A DNA stretch of 64,000 nucleotides from Nemopilema nomurai (GCA_003864495.1 ML133433.1:1995618-2059617), one strand, 5' to 3'. Counted from the first letter of the stretch, positions 1-42,864 are shown. Made by a program: numbers and translations. The notes: generated from the sequence alone by a model not told the origin.

Positions 1-129
1 TTAGGACTGAAAACGTTCATAAAAATCGTATATTTATTATCACTGCTTTCGAATCGCTGATTTTCGGGTACTTCTAAGTCGTCAGTTGATTAATTTTCAT
101 CAGTAAGTCACAGTCAAAAATTACGTCAC

Positions 130-305
130 ATTCTCATTTTTTAAAATTTTTTCATTTATTCTTATTTTTTTCCTTTTTTTCTTTTTTTTCTTTTCATTTT
201 TCATTTTTTTTCATTTTTTTTCTTTTTTAGTTTCTTTTTTTCATTTTTTCATTTTGCATTTTTCACTTTTTTCTTTTCTTTCGTTTTTTTAATTTTTTAA
301 TTTTT
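130..305. repeat. T-rich low-complexity tract
   Basis: About 170 bases made almost only of T runs broken by CA or C (a TTTTTTCA-like pattern). It is simple low-complexity DNA with no evident function. Confidence 0.85.
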
Positions 306-506
306 TCAGTCAAAAAGATAATGCTGATGTTTTATTAGAAGTTGGTTTGCTGCATGGTATCAGATAACGGTCAGCTGAGACTTTTATCCTTAGATTAACA
401 ATTACTAGACCCTTGTTAATCATTTTTTTTTGTCAGAGAATCCTCTGGGGGTGGGGGTAGCTGCGGAGTGAAAGCATTAAAAGTAGTGCAAATGTAATAA
501 AATGCA

Positions 507-938
507 CTTTACTTTTCAGCTAGAATATGTTTAATGTAATCAAATTGAGACATTGTAGACAATTTCTAAGTAAACTGATGGTTTAAAATCAGATAAGGAC
601 AATGTGTAGATAAACAGTTCTCTAATTGGAAAGGAATATTAACATTCAATAAAGATTTAAATAGTCCTTTTTCAAGCTTCCTGCGTATAAGAGATGTACC
701 AATCGATATTAAAAGCCTTCTTTACTTTTCAGCTAGAATATGTTTAATGTAATCAAATTGAGACATTGTAGACAATTTCTAAGTAAACTGATGGTTTAAA
801 ATCAGATGAGGACAACGTGTTGATGAACAATTCAGTAGTTGTAGAAGAAAATCAACATTCGATAGAACAAAGATCGATAGATAGACCTTTGCAAGCCTTC
901 TACGCAGAAGAGATGTATCAATCGATATTAAAAGCCTT
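507..938. repeat. Two-copy tandem duplication, period 213 bp
   Basis: The segment starting CTTTACTTTTCAGC at 507 starts again at 720. The first roughly 90 bases of the two copies are nearly identical. The middle diverges by substitutions and indels, and the copies become similar again at their ends, where both read ATCGATATTAAAAGCC. No coding potential is visible. Confidence 0.85.
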
Positions 939-2530
939 GACTATAAAAAATCAAGTTGTTTGTCTTACTTGAATTTGGATCAACGTCACAGCAGAATTAC
1001 TATTTTTTGGTTTTTGCGATGCGTGTAGTCCACTAAATGAAATATTTGCTAAGCTATAACGCTTTTGAAAAAAATCCTCCTAGCTCTTTAGATACCTTCA
1101 TCTGTCTTTAAATCAATATTTTACATATCTAATTTTGCTTGTACTAGACTTCTTTTGGCAAAGAAGCCAAACATTAAGCAATTAAAGTTTTTTTAAAAAT
1201 ATTCCTGAAGTTGAGAATATAATCTATTTTGTTTGGAACAGACTACAATATTGGACTACATCTGTATGAAACAGTAATTAATCAATTCATTCTTAACCTT
1301 GCTTCGCTGAATCTAAGTTAAAGTTTCTTAAGCAATATGGACACTAATGTTTGGATAACATTTCATCCACTACAAACTTCTATCATTTTCAGAATATTTT
1401 CTCAGAATAAAGCTACATATATCACATTAACTGCTTCTTGAACAAAAAGGCCATTGAAATCAGCCACACCTATATTTACCAAAGAACAAGCGCTCTTAAA
1501 CAGAATTTGATTTTCGATAACAATTTAAGCTGATATTAAGTGTCAGACTAAAAGAAGAAATAAATCTAATGCAGACAGAAAACTCAACGACAACCCAAGA
1601 ACATACTGGATGTAGAAAATACACCCCCAACCAGAATACAAAAAGTCGCCTTGTAGCAACTAAGTTTAATCTCCTGTAGGAAATGTTGGCTATAAATGGG
1701 CAATGGTATAATAGAGGTTGCATGCCTAGCACTAATTAGGCCATGTTTCCTTAAGTTGCAGTATAGCATAATGGGATTAATCATCTTAATCTTATTTCTT
1801 GAAATTTAATGTCTTATTAACTGGCGTCAATAAATATTTACATTTAATGTTTTAACATACTTATTTCTAACTTTGATTAATAGTATTTGGAATAAGCTTT
1901 GGCAACTTCAATCATAGACAAATATATCTTATGGTTGGAAGATTTGAATGCTACACACTTGAGTGGAAAATTGTTGATGATTTTCTCTAGAAGCGAGGGA
2001 CTATGTACCGAGGCCTAATTTCAAGTTTCATAGATACAGCCATAACAATGTCATTGACTAGGTAAGGGAAAGAGAGGGGTCCGGTAAGAACTAAGAGTTA
2101 GGTAGCTGTAAGGCTCTCGTCTTTAGAAGTTCTCAAAATATTTTGCTTCCAAAGTATATATAGGGCTTTAAATAAAACACTAGACCCATTTGATTGCTAG
2201 TAATCTTTGTCTTAACCATTGTCATAGTTTTCGATAGCGATAAACTTCAAGGCAAATTTTAATGTGGGGACAACGTGAGAATGTGACATGTGACCAGTAA
2301 AATTTCCACGTATGCTCACTTCAAAGCCATGAAAGTATCAAGGGACGAAACAATTCTGAACTTGACTCAATATGAAACCAACGTAAAATGTATTTAATCT
2401 CGCAACATTCCAAGGTATTGCATATCGAGAAGTAAAATCCATAAAAACTTCATAAATCCACCTTTCCCCTAATTTATTGATCTCTAAATATTGACATGGT
2501 ATGATGTTTTCATCAAATTCAGTGACTAGT

Positions 2531-2965
2531 TCTGGCAGCTAAAATGATTGGATATTTTTGCGTTTAACCTGTTAAAGCCTGGACACTACTTTAGAAAATG
2601 TGACGTAGTTTCTCGGACCACAATACCCAACATTAAACTGACATGTGACACGAACATCTTTCCATACACCGACAAAGCCAGTGAAATTATGTTCAATGAA
2701 AGTAACTCCGATGATAGCAATACATCGATACTAAGCTCACCAAAATGGGAAACCTATTTTCTAGAAACAACCAAGTTTAACCTTTTGACGAAGGGACACA
2801 GGCAAGCGAATCAAAATCGCAGCGGCCAACTAGAAAGAGTTGGTTCCGAGGTATTCTTTGCTGCAGGGGCAATGCGGTTGGTATATTTACGTCGCAGGCG
2901 CAAGATGCAAAGAATCGTGCAGAAGTCGACAACCGACCATTGCCGTAATTATGCCCATACAAGTA
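2531..2965 (+). pseudogene. Decayed inverted copy of the stathmin-like 5' region
   Basis: This stretch matches, in inverted orientation, the 5' flank and first exon of the minus-strand stathmin-like gene at 5755..6167. Identity by eye is about 85-90% over the coding part and lower upstream. The copy keeps the start codon (2745) and the first eleven codons, MGNLFSRNNQV, and is then ended by TAA at 2778-2780 where the intact gene has a serine codon. Later differences shift the frame. No copy of the second, coiled-coil exon follows. I read it as a dead fragment left by a local inverted duplication. An expressed non-coding or very short product is not excluded. Confidence 0.75.
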
Positions 2966-4500
2966 CGCATTAACAGTTTAGATAGAAAAGGGAAATGACC
3001 TAGCAGAAATCGATTTACTACTTCAGCTATGGACTCGGAGACAACGTTCTTTGCCACATCAAGAGTCTCTAAAGGGATATTATTGGCTTCTATTGGTCTG
3101 TCTTTCTCGACGTTATAAATTGCCTATAAGCGTACTTCATTTTCAAATTCAAACTTATATCAAATTTGTATTGACTTGAAAGCACTACGTAGGCTTTAAA
3201 GGCATTTAAATTAAGCTGATAATGGTCAGGCTGCCCTTTTGCCAGACCATTGCAGTACTTTAACCTTTTCTTTAACCTTTAACCTTAACCTTTAAGAGCA
3301 GAGGAAGGAAACCAAATCTTTCAAGGTGGAAAATATTTCCCGCTGTCACCGGCTAGAAGAAGAACTGAAAGATCTCCTTGGCAGCTTATGAAATTCTTTG
3401 CTTGAACAAGCTAAAACTGAACACACCATCTTAATACAATTTGTTTCTGTTTTGGAAATCTAGATCTGGCCCAGATTGTAGATAGGATAATTATAGAAGC
3501 AAGAATTAGCTATATTAACAAAGGAGACAATTAGAATATTGCACATTTCAAAACTTATCATGGTAGCAACCTTCCCTCCTCTCACTTTCTTCTTTCGAAT
3601 CAGTAGTTTCTCTGTAGATGACTCTGTCTTCAATTTCATATCAGGCGGTGTTGCCTGACATCTTAATGTGCAACACAAATTAATCTCTAACAATGTGGCT
3701 TCCTTTTTTCTTCTGTTTAGACTATTGTCAACTTTTTAATTGCATATATCTGTGAAGGTAGGACCTCTGATGGCCTAGCGTTTATTTACGTCATTGTAGG
3801 CATTTCTACTGTAAGTTTTTGAGTTTTTCAGTGGACAATAGTTGATAATGTTGATAATTATGATGGTATTAGCAACACCCCTGGATCTCTATTGAAGCTT
3901 CTTCTGTTATAGAAATGTCGATTCAAACACAAACATACTACAAACGCATAAGTCAAAGGGACAAAAAGAAAAACGACTCTATATTGAAAGGGTCTGCTAA
4001 AGATTTCGTCACAAAATATACAATCCATATGAAACTAATTGCATATTTTCTCTATTCTGGGATTTACAATACTTATAGATTGCTATAGGATGTTCAGTTG
4101 CGAATTTCCTTAACAGAATTCTGATTTGTCTTGAATGGATTGAGCTCTTTTCTTCTCAGCATAATAGGCCTTCGTCTTGAGCATCCCTCATTCCAAAGAT
4201 CGGAACAATGTCGTCAAAACTGCATGAGAAATGCCTCTTTAGTGCCTGGAAGTTTCGTACAACGATGTCCATCCAATTTGATCAATGAACAAAAACTTTC
4301 TCTCTTGCAATTGGCCTTTACCGCCAACTTAAGAGCCACTTTCTCACAAGTTTTATCCTTTTGCCTTCTGTTGCAAGTTTGTTCATGTTTGGCCTATTTT
4401 TTGTCACAGCCAGACCTCTTCAAGTGTCTCTCACTCTACTTTTGCTGGTGCCTCTTCAGTCAGTTTTGCTTTCAAGGCTAGTTAATGAAACTCTCGTTAT
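2966..4500. other. Intergenic, no gene seen
   Basis: No supported gene. A short run of imperfect CTTTAAC units lies at 3257-3296. On the minus strand around 4340-4480 there are short lysine/glutamate-rich runs that faintly recall the stathmin-like helix, but stops interrupt them and I cannot call them homologous. Confidence 0.5.
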
Positions 4501-4908
4501 CCCCTTTTCTTCTCACAGCAACATCAACTTATCCTCATTGGCTATGACTTGACTCTAATGAAAACGTTTTCCCTCCACAGTATAAAATTGTTTTCTTTAT
4601 ATCCTTCTGACTTTCGACTGTTGCATAATGTTATATCTCTATGCCAATTATTTTGACGCCTCTTTCGATTCCAAAATGCCTCAAATCCTCATCCCCTTTT
4701 CTTCTAACAGCAACATCGAAATCTACCCTCATCGAAATCTATCTCCGACTGTTGATCCTGGCTCCGGCTATGGCTTGACTCTAATTTTTTCTTCCTCTGC
4801 ATAAAAAGTTTCTACTTTTCATCCTTAAGACTTCCGACTATTGCATAGTCTAATTCTCAACGCTAATTCTTTCGACGTCTTCATTAATTCCAAAATGCAT
4901 CAATTTCA
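4501..4908. repeat. Tandem duplication over the stathmin-like 3' end
   Basis: A unit of roughly 190-215 bases beginning CCCCTTTTCTTCT at 4501 recurs at 4693. The distal copy (4693-4908) holds the last few codons and 3' flank of the stathmin-like gene on the minus strand. The other copy keeps a recognisable version of the same end, including the GCATTTTGGAAT core, but lacks the stop in that place. The copies differ by many substitutions and small indels, so the event is old. Confidence 0.75.
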
Positions 4909-5963
4909 CTCCCTGAATCCTCCCCATCCGCTGAACTCTGTTCAAATGGATGCCTAGTGTCGTCAACATATGTTTCCAGTTCCAACTGTTCTTCTGAGAA
5001 GTCTTTTGTAACCCTGGTCTCTGATCGCCCTCCAATCACACTCGACTCTCCTGTTTCCCTCTGCTTCTCCATGGCCTTCAGCTGCGCTATGATCTGCCTG
5101 TGTCTGTGCACATTCAGCTTTCTCTGCTTCGCCCGCATCATTTCTCTTTGGTTTTCTTCAACTGCTTTTGCCTTTGCTTCCAGTGCTTCGGCAGCATTTG
5201 CACAGCTCTGCTTCTCTCTCTTTTCAGCTTTGACCTTGGCCTCCTCTGCCAGTCTGCTCCTTTTCGCTGCCTCCCTTTCCTGTCTCCTTCTCAATCTCTC
5301 TTTCTTCTCCATGGCTTTTCGCTCCTTCTCTTCAATTTTTTCTCGCAACAATCGCTGCTTCTCGGCTTCTAGTCTTTGCAACATCTCTTTTGAAAGGGTA
5401 GATCTTTGCCGGATCTTTTCAGACCTGTCTCTCATTAACGTGTCTTTTCTTGCAACAGCTTCAGACAATCTATCAAGTAAAATAAATTATAATGGCGTTT
5501 GATAAAGCTAGTTGTTTATTTAATTGTTCGAAATTATATCTTGATGAAAATATCTAAATGAAGATATATTACTGGACTTACTTTCTCTCAAGCTCTTCCT
5601 TGGAGGCTGAAGGCAAGGCAGGCAATCTATTCGCCAGTCTGTTGAGCCCATTTGCTCGCTGGCCCATCGATAAACTTGAATTTGGCCTGTTTGTATTGGG
5701 TCTTCTTCAAGCAGTCCGATTTCAAAGGCAACTGCCCTTGCATGACCCTCCCCGTCTCTTTTAATGACAACGCCGTTATCGGCTTCTGAAGGACTCTTTC
5801 GATCTTGCTCCTGCGATGTGATTATATCCACCGCATTGCTCCTGCAGCAAATAATACCTCGGAACCACCTTTTTCTAGTTGGCCGCTGCAGTTTTGGCTC
5901 GCTTAATTGTGTTTCTTCGTCAGAAGGTGAAACTTGGTTGTTTCTTGAGAATAGATTTCCCAT
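4884..5963 (-). CDS. Stathmin-like coiled-coil protein, two exons, frame unresolved
   Basis: Exon 2 is complement(4884..5469). It starts after a TAG acceptor and encodes 195 residues, mostly a highly charged Arg/Lys/Glu helix, then an acidic tail ending DAFWN and TAA. Exon 1 ends at 5582 with an AGAAA|GTAAGT donor. The 112-bp intron keeps phase and joins EELERK to LSEAVARKD, like the start of the tubulin-binding helix of stathmins. That frame is open from 5706 and has an internal ATG at 5667, giving a clean 223-residue product. Upstream, a different frame from the ATG at 5963 encodes MGNLFSRNN, a Cys-Cys pair and RAVAFEIGLLEEDP, which resembles the AFELIL hairpin of stathmins. The two frames overlap with no visible intron between them. 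A sequence indel, real frameshift, cryptic splice or alternative start could explain this. Stathmins bind tubulin dimers and promote microtubule disassembly. Family assignment is moderate. Confidence 0.55.
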
Positions 5964-6167
5964 TTTGATAAGCTTAGTAACGATGTATTTCTATCATCGG
6001 AGTCAGCTTCGTTTGACAACAGTGCATTGGCAGGGATAGTATTTGAAGCGATGTTTGTACATTAAACGTCAGATGAACTTGCCTCTTATTGATCCAGGAT
6101 GTTGCGTCACATCCTGGAAGGTAGTGCCCAGGCTTCAATATAGCGAAACACAACTTTAGCTGCCGGA
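5755..6167 (-). repeat. Intact arm of the inverted duplication
   Basis: This stretch covers the first-exon coding part and about 200 bases of 5' flank of the stathmin-like gene. It matches 2531..2965 in opposite orientation. Because the flank is duplicated too, the shared block probably included the proximal promoter or 5' UTR. Confidence 0.75.
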
Positions 6168-7759
6168 GCAAATCATTTAACTTGAGAGAATGCATGAATG
6201 TATCTGTTTCTAAAGACAAGTGTTTGATTAGAAAGGTTTTGAATTGAATGCATACTACTAGGTTTGTATTCTTTATTTCCTCTGTAACTGTATGTCAAAT
6301 AATTTTGTTTGATAGTTGGTGATAAGATGAATGTATCTGAATAGTCCAGGGGTATTCTTTTTAACTGATTAACAAAACCAAAATGATAATTCATCATTAT
6401 ACTTACTTATATACAAGTTTTTCATGATGATGCAAAGCCAAAAAAATTACCGTTCTTTTTGTTAGTTTTCTATTCATTCGACATCCGTTCGACGACAAAC
6501 GGTTTCATTGAGTTCATTCCTTTGAAAGTCTACTCGTTAATTAAACACAAGTATATACCTTTCATTCCACAAAGTCAAGTGTTCACGACAGTCAAATTTG
6601 CTCTAAATGGTATCGTTAAAAATGGCCTTTTAAACGGTGAAGATAACCTGCAAGAGTCGAAAATGGAGTTACATTTTAATCTCTTGCATATTTTAGAATT
6701 AAAATCTTTGGAGAAATTCTAAGCCATTGAACATTGTGAAGTAGGCAAATTTGGTCCACATGAAAGTTATCATTGCATGTTTGCATAATCTTTGGATATT
6801 TTCTGCCGAGGGTTTTCACAGGATAGGAATCCGCGATGACCAGATTTCCGCCAAAAAAATTGTTATTTCTATTTAGACTTCTATTTAGACAGAAAACTCC
6901 TATGTCTGGCTATATATTTTGATTTTTATGTTTTTTCTTTCTACGTTACAAGTAAAGAACCTTCCTTTTTCCTGCAATTGTCCTCCGTCTCTGTATCATT
7001 TATTCTCATCACGCATTTAAGGTACTGGATAAAATCAAACAATTTAAAGACTACTGTATTACCAAAAATGAGGATTTAGTTAAAGATCGAATTAGATTTT
7101 AATTTCAAGATTTCTGCAGTCAAAATTGGAAAATTCCTATGATGTTAACTTTGTGGCAAACACTTGGTCGTAATATTTTTCTGATTGTTTTATTCGAGAG
7201 GGATGAATTTGCCACTTTGCAGAACTTCTTCAGTCGCAAGTTGTTGTTGCTCTCTGTCCCCTGCGCTCTGTCTCCTTGGATCAACATTGAGCTAGTTGAT
7301 GTCACGTGACCCGCGTAACTCCCAAAACCACTGTGCTTCGGTGAGCCGAACTTCGGAAAGGCGAGTGGGCATCATACGATAAATTTAATACTCTTGTTGG
7401 CAGAACTACTGAGTGCGGTCGAACTTATTGCATATTATGGAATAATGGCTATCGACTGCTATGTATATCCTTCACGGATTTTTGTGGAAGACACTGACAC
7501 ATGAATTAGTTGAAAGCTTTCGGAAAATCAGGAACCAAGTCTAGGCCCTTTGCCACAGCAGGAGGGAAAGACAGACGTGATTTTCAATTCTGTGGAGGAG
7601 TGAGCCGATTGTTTTTTAACATCGGATATTGTTTGTAAAACAAATATCTATTGTTCAGATACAAAGCGTATTGTTAAGGAAACAAAGTTAAATCAACCTG
7701 GATAAACTGGCCCAAGCTTCATACAAAAACAAGTTACAATTTTGGAGAAACGAGGGGAG
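6168..7759. promoter_or_regulatory. Divergent intergenic region between stathmin-like gene and ROCK
   Basis: The 1.6-1.8 kb between the two divergent start codons should hold both promoters. The part near ROCK (about 7300-7440) is less AT-rich than its surroundings and carries a perfect CACGTG palindrome. No other exon could be supported. The ROCK transcription start and any 5' non-coding exon cannot be placed from sequence alone. Confidence 0.45.
7301..7310. promoter_or_regulatory. Perfect palindrome with E-box core GTCACGTGAC
   Basis: A ten-base perfect palindrome with a CACGTG core, 450 bases before the ROCK start codon. This is the classical site for USF/MITF/TFE-type bHLH-zip factors. 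Its use here is inferred from position. Confidence 0.4.
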
Positions 7760-38983
<31,224 letters not shown>

Positions 38984-41900
38984 TTTTGGTGAGTCTTGCT
39001 TTACCTTTATGCGTCATGTTTTTCTATCATGTCATTATCAATCATGTCATTATACGATGCTGCGCATTTTCCAATTTTGGTGAGTCTTGCTTTTCCTTCA
39101 AGTTCGTAATTATGTGAGTCATTGTTGATCATCAGTTGCCAGTAGATGCGTTTTCACATCATGTTGTTGTTTATGTTTGGAGACATGCTGTACCTAATGG
39201 CTTTGTAAACAGAAGCATCGACCTTGAAGCTCAATTACGCGCCATTCTTTCTACGCATGCCCAGCCTTGCAAGGTTGTTAGGAATAATCAATGGCTCAAA
39301 ACACGATGGAACGGCTGGACCATAATTTTCGCATACTTAGAGCACTTTTGTAATTGTTTCCCTTTGTTTGCCCGGAAACATCGTCAATGGTGCCCATAGT
39401 GAAATGTCGCATTAGCCCAGGAAGTGCTTACAAAACATACTATTCATCTCGACGTGTATTGTTTTAAATGGCCTTTGTCACGTTTCCACGCGTATGGCTG
39501 CCATACTTACCATGTTTTGCATGTTTTTCATGTTTACCATCTTTAGCGTTAGAATACACCTTCACCCCCAATTTCTTTTAATATGGCTCTCTAAAAGGCG
39601 TTACCCATTGAGGCCTTAGTTGGTGGCAAACATTATGCCAAGTGCATTTGCGGAAGCATACCAAATCCCTCTTTACTATCTTTGCCTCCTTTCATTAGTA
39701 ACCTCGTTTTTATTCTCGATCTCCTCTGCAGTTGTCGTTAATTGCCAATGAACAGAAAGCTATCTTCGAAATCCAGTTGTTGTTGCTGTCTGAATGCTCG
39801 AGTTACAACGGTGGCAGCACTGCAGGCTGAAATCGTCGACTTATTTTTGTAGAATTTTCGAGCCGATGGACAGAGAGCAAATAGAAGCATAATGTATATC
39901 TTTATATGGGAATTTTATATCACACATGGTCGATTCGTCACTTGTATGATCAAAGAAAGCACACAAGGAAACACGCATAATTTTTAATGTTTATTTAGCT
40001 TCAGGGGGCAGTACTCTCCAAAGCAATCTGGTGAAATGCAACAATCGGGAGCTTGTACCCAGCCTTGTAAAAGCGAAGTCAGAATTCGTCTTCTCCCTTT
40101 CTTTTCGCTGTAAATGATGTTCAATTCAACCCAATTCAATCCTATTCAATGATATCCAATTCAATTCAACTCTAAAGAAGCCCACCAGTATATTACAACA
40201 CTCTGTAGGGGAGAACTTTGCAAATGGTTTTTTGGATTCTCATGTTTACTGTACGAAATTCGCTTTTACCAATTGTTTAGGCCTAAATAAACGGCTGCCT
40301 TCTGTGGGTAGGCAAATTATTGCCGCTGTGTAAAGACACGCCAAGACTTCCTAGAACCCCCGATTCTCAATCATTGCCACGCAATGCTTCGGAGATTACT
40401 CCCTTGTGTTTGGGGCGAGACGGGTTAGATTAATAGCAGCATCTTTTTATTCTCAAACTCCTTTTAGCGGGCTTATATTCACTCATTGCAGTGTGATGTC
40501 TGGGAACACCTTTAGCACTCAAGGGACGGGGGTAGCTGTACTATCATAGACTGTACTATTCGCGTGCCTTCTTCTTTTACTGAACACGGGGGGGGGCAAA
40601 AATCTCATATCTCTAGACAACTTATTATTTCGTGCATTGGCACGTGACAACTAGTATGGATGTGAAGAACGCTGATTGGTCTAGATCTAACCAACCAGAT
40701 TTCGTACCAGGACTCTAGATTTGTCAATTTAACCCAGCCATAAACTATTAACGCGTTACTTCTGGTATGTAGAAAAGATGCTGATCTCTAATTAGTTGCT
40801 TACGGTCGGAAATATATGTTTGTTGAACATGTGTAAATGGCAGTATAAAACATGGTCTATTTGACTATTTCCGACTTTCGCGTAATAACAGACAATCGCA
40901 ACATTGCACCATTTATTGGCTTTTCAGGCTTTTAAAACAACTTTGTTTGTTTAAAACACGGTGTTTACCTTATATTTTTGGGTCCCCATAGAAACAAGTA
41001 GCATGGCCAGGTTCACTTTGCATACCTTTCCCATCACTAATGAATTAATGCTAATTAATTATACATTTTTCTGCGTAATTTGAGTTTGCTTTTTTTCTCT
41101 CGTATGATTGACCCCCAAAAGGCCTCCTCCACAGCGCTTATATCTCTAGGCCCTATCAATACCACTGGCGCGACAATTAATTGCTCATCCTTTTAAGTAC
41201 TATCCGTCATAATCACATCGATACACTTCTGACCAAACTGTTGCTCTGTTTAGCATTCAATTTAACCTTCGGTTGAGTTTCCTAAGCTGTGGTATATTGA
41301 GTTCGCCATTACAGCAATATTTTTTCATCATTTTGTTGTACGTTTTTTCTCATTAGTTTAATCCAAGTCGTTAAATGATTTATGTTCACCGTTTGATTGA
41401 GTAATCACCGGCCACAGTACCTATGAGCATCCACCCAGCTGGCCTAAAAAGGCCGACAGATTTTATTTTTGTCCGTGTCGTTTGTCGTTCTCTTTTTGTG
41501 TCGGTACCCCCCGGTTGTTATCTGCCTGGAACACGTGATGGGACGATATCAACCCCCCAGCCAAGTTTTCTTCCTAAAAGCAATGGCTACTCCTGGAAAT
41601 GAAAACGAATCTCTAGAGATTTTCTGCACCTGCTGGCGTTATTCGCCTTTCGTTTCGCAGTAGTTTTCGTTTATGCAATCCGTTTGGGCGAGATTTAACC
41701 CTATCGCTCACTACTTCAGCCAAATTAAGACATACCAATGCCCGCCCCTTTTTTCCGCAGCCCACTGTTAGTGAAGTCCCGAAAAAGTAAAATGGAAGAA
41801 GCCTTGTAGAGTTATTGAATTGGCTTTGCATAATTTGTACTCTTGCATAATTGTATTTTAGCTGATTTAATTGCCTCGATGAGTTAGGCCCACTTACAAA

Positions 41901-42564
41901 GTAAAATTTAGTATATTTTGTATGAAGCTGATGCAGTAAGTCTCCATAGTAACGCACCTTGTAATCTTCTTCATAGAGGTAAATTTCTAAGCAAAGAATC
42001 TCGTTTTTTTGCGACCCTGTCTGATTCTGTCTGCATTTTGTTAGAGTACTGATGCCACCTTCACCACCTAGGGTGGTTCTCTTGTCGATGGCGAAAAGAG
42101 TTCAACGTAACAGTTGCCGACGGAGTTTTGCATCTGACCATAGAGCCCCCGGGGATGGGGGCACGGAGGGGCAGACTTGTACCTTTTGGTTCCATAGCCG
42201 ATGTGATGTATGTGCCACTGTGTTCATTATGCCCCCGCTCCTTTGTTCAAAGCTACGTTCGGCAGCCTTGAAAAAACCTCCTTCCCTTTCCCCAGGGAGA
42301 TCTAAAAGTGGAACACAAAATTTTCCCGTTTAAAAAGCATAGATCTCTAAAAAATCGCCATGCAAGCTTCAACACAGAAACCTTTTCAACCTGATGCTTC
42401 GTGAACCACTATGGTAACAACAGCAGCAACAACTAAATTTAGACAGTCTCATGTCCTCTGCTGTCGTAAAAGTATTGTAAAAAGCCCGAGTGACCTTTGC
42501 CTTAATTGCAGGAAACTCCCTTAACAGCATTGGTGTCATGAAATTTTGATTCCCTTGACAGTGT
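38984..42564. other. ROCK 3' UTR and intergenic DNA between convergent genes
   Basis: ROCK (plus) and the ankyrin gene (minus) converge here. The sequence just after the ROCK stop reads TTTTG|GTGAGTC, a near-consensus donor, and CTCCTCTGCAG at 39721-39731 could be the matching acceptor of a 3' UTR intron. A candidate poly(A) signal is at 40286. Short frames such as 42052-42333 and 41613-41957 lack coding character. Nothing else is supported. Confidence 0.5.
40286..40291 (+). terminator. Candidate ROCK poly(A) signal AATAAA
   Basis: The first canonical AATAAA I found downstream of the ROCK stop codon in the plus direction, 1.3 kb after it. Assignment to ROCK rests on position only. Confidence 0.35.
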
Positions 42565-42570
42565 TTTATT
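42565..42570 (-). terminator. Candidate poly(A) signal of the ankyrin gene
   Basis: AATAAA on the minus strand, about 295 bases after the ankyrin stop codon. It is well placed for a short 3' UTR. Confidence 0.4.
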
Positions 42571-42864
42571 CTCTTCCAATACACATTTTGTTTGGCTTAC
42601 ACCTTAGTGGTATTTCTCGAGCACACAAGGGGGAGTCTCGCGAGGATTGGTATTCCAGAATGGTGGATGCTAAAGGTCCCAAGAGAAGATCCACATGACA
42701 TGAGTCGCAATATGGTACAAATTTATGGTATAAGTAACTTTTTCTTCTGAATACACTGCTGTCTATTTTTGCCACCTTGGCATCGACATCCCCATTTATG
42801 TACAAAATGAAACCCGCATTTATAGTCTAATAAAATTCAGTTTCTCGTTACTTAGATCTTGGTG

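Larger units (their letters stand above)
1..2530. other. Intergenic, AT-rich, no gene seen
   Basis: No reading frame here has coding character and no splice-consistent exon could be built. It contains a T-rich low-complexity block near its start and a 213-bp tandem duplication (listed separately). The short open frames around 1496-1784 on the minus strand overlap each other and have no conserved motif. Confidence 0.6.

Noticed and set aside
2548..2973. 141-codon plus-strand frame
   Set aside because: It runs through the inverted pseudogene copy in a frame different from the real first-exon frame, so it is a by-product.
4957..5502. 181-codon plus-strand frame opposite the stathmin-like helix
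   Set aside because: Ser/Phe/Leu/Cys-rich shadow of the Glu/Lys/Arg-rich minus-strand exon. The minus frame has phase-correct splicing and a plausible protein.
42052..42333. 93-codon plus-strand frame between ROCK and the ankyrin gene
   Set aside because: No recognisable motif, no splice partner, and it lies in the expected 3' intergenic region.
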